A stretch of DNA of 7,377 nucleotides from Thermococcus sp. (GTDB taxonomy: Archaea > Methanobacteriota_B > Thermococci > Thermococcales > Thermococcaceae), in the NCBI GenBank assembly GCA_021157445.1, contig JAGGWM010000036.1, positions 1-7,377 of the forward strand, given 5' to 3'. The notes below the pieces were generated by a model. The model had not been told where the DNA came from and ran no database searches. It saw only the letters and a list, made by a program, of their open reading frames with translations. Position numbers and translations under genes: made by a program. Shown here in pieces: positions 7,026 through 7,377 of the stretch; position 1 is the stretch's first letter; every line of letters starts with the position of its first letter.

Positions 7026-7042
7026 GTTTAAAAACCTTTTCC
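7026..7042 (-). promoter_or_regulatory. Promoter (BRE and TATA) of the four-Cys ferredoxin gene
   Basis: The minus strand reads GGAAAAGG followed by TTTTTAAAC, a good BRE plus TATA pair. Its TATA centre is about 47 nt before the ATG at 6982, giving a predicted leader of about 20 nt that contains GGAGGTG. The TATA sits inside a near-perfect palindrome (AGGTTT-AA-AAACCT on the plus strand, 7024-7037), so a DNA-binding protein could compete with TBP there; that part is inference. Confidence 0.6.
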
Positions 7043-7073
7043 AAACTAAAGGTTATACCCCATATTTTAGTGA

Positions 7074-7106
7074 GAAAAAGAAACAGAGAACAAAACAAAA
7101 GAGGAA
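7074..7106 (-). terminator. T-rich terminator region of the Asp-type ferredoxin gene
   Basis: The minus-strand sequence downstream of the 7120 stop is pyrimidine-rich with repeated T-runs of four to five (CTTTTGTTTTG, then TTTCTTTTTCTC), starting about 14 nt past the stop. This suits archaeal U-run termination and precedes the promoter of the next ferredoxin gene. Confidence 0.45.
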
Positions 7107-7119
7107 ATGAGCGGAGAAA

Positions 7120-7323
<204 letters not shown>

Positions 7324-7356
7324 CTAATTTAGCATCTTCTGGTAGTTAAGGGGAAC

Positions 7357-7373
7357 GCATATGTATTACATGC
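7357..7373 (-). promoter_or_regulatory. Palindromic AT-rich element upstream of the Asp-type ferredoxin
   Basis: The minus strand reads GCATGTAATACATATGC, with an 11-nt palindrome (ATGTA-A-TACAT). It lies about 35-50 nt before the ATG at 7323, where the TATA box is expected, and ATACATA is a passable TATA. It may be the promoter, an operator, or both. The window ends 4 nt beyond it. Confidence 0.3.
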
Positions 7374-7377
7374 ACAA

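Overview
The window looks like chromosomal DNA of a hyperthermophilic archaeon of the order Thermococcales (Pyrococcus/Thermococcus group; genus not resolved). The evidence is a Pyrococcus furiosus-type ferredoxin with Asp in place of one cluster-binding Cys, an archaeal methionyl-tRNA synthetase with a fused Trbp111-like C-terminal domain, an archaeal zinc-ribbon nicotinate phosphoribosyltransferase, strong GGTG-type Shine-Dalgarno (SD) sequences about 6 nt before the start codons, AT-rich TATA elements and oligo-T terminators. No rRNA, tRNA, CRISPR array or intact mobile element was seen.

Layout, left to right. (1) The C-terminal part of a TauE/SafE-type membrane permease, cut by the window edge. 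(2) A tight two-gene plus-strand unit (659-2655): a secreted, all-helical, Lys/Glu-rich protein with a threefold internal repeat, then a single-pass membrane protein with an exported beta-rich domain and a cytoplasmic winged helix-turn-helix domain. Neither has a function I can name. Together they look like an extracytoplasmic sensing unit, preceded by a helically phased TGAAAC repeat cluster that may be an operator. (3) metG on the minus strand, converging on the unit so closely that the two stop codons overlap in a shared TTAA. An internal SD and ATG sit exactly at the junction with its C-terminal tRNA-binding domain. (4) A divergent intergenic region of about 270 nt carrying the metG promoter and a probable decayed end of an IS200/IS605 (tnpB) element. 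(5) On the plus strand, a small PTPS/QueD-fold (COG0720) protein lacking the usual catalytic Cys, then nicotinate phosphoribosyltransferase (NAD salvage). (6) On the minus strand, two single-[4Fe-4S] ferredoxin genes in tandem, one with four Cys ligands and one with the Asp substitution, separated by a probable terminator and promoter.

Most of the window is housekeeping: translation, NAD and pterin/deazapurine-type metabolism, and electron transfer. The least explained part is the secreted-repeat/membrane-wHTH pair. The most checkable unusual signals are the internal start in metG and the paired ferredoxins with different cluster ligands and a shared near-identical tract. In four genes the longest reading frame begins inside the SD, so the starts given here are the downstream ATGs.
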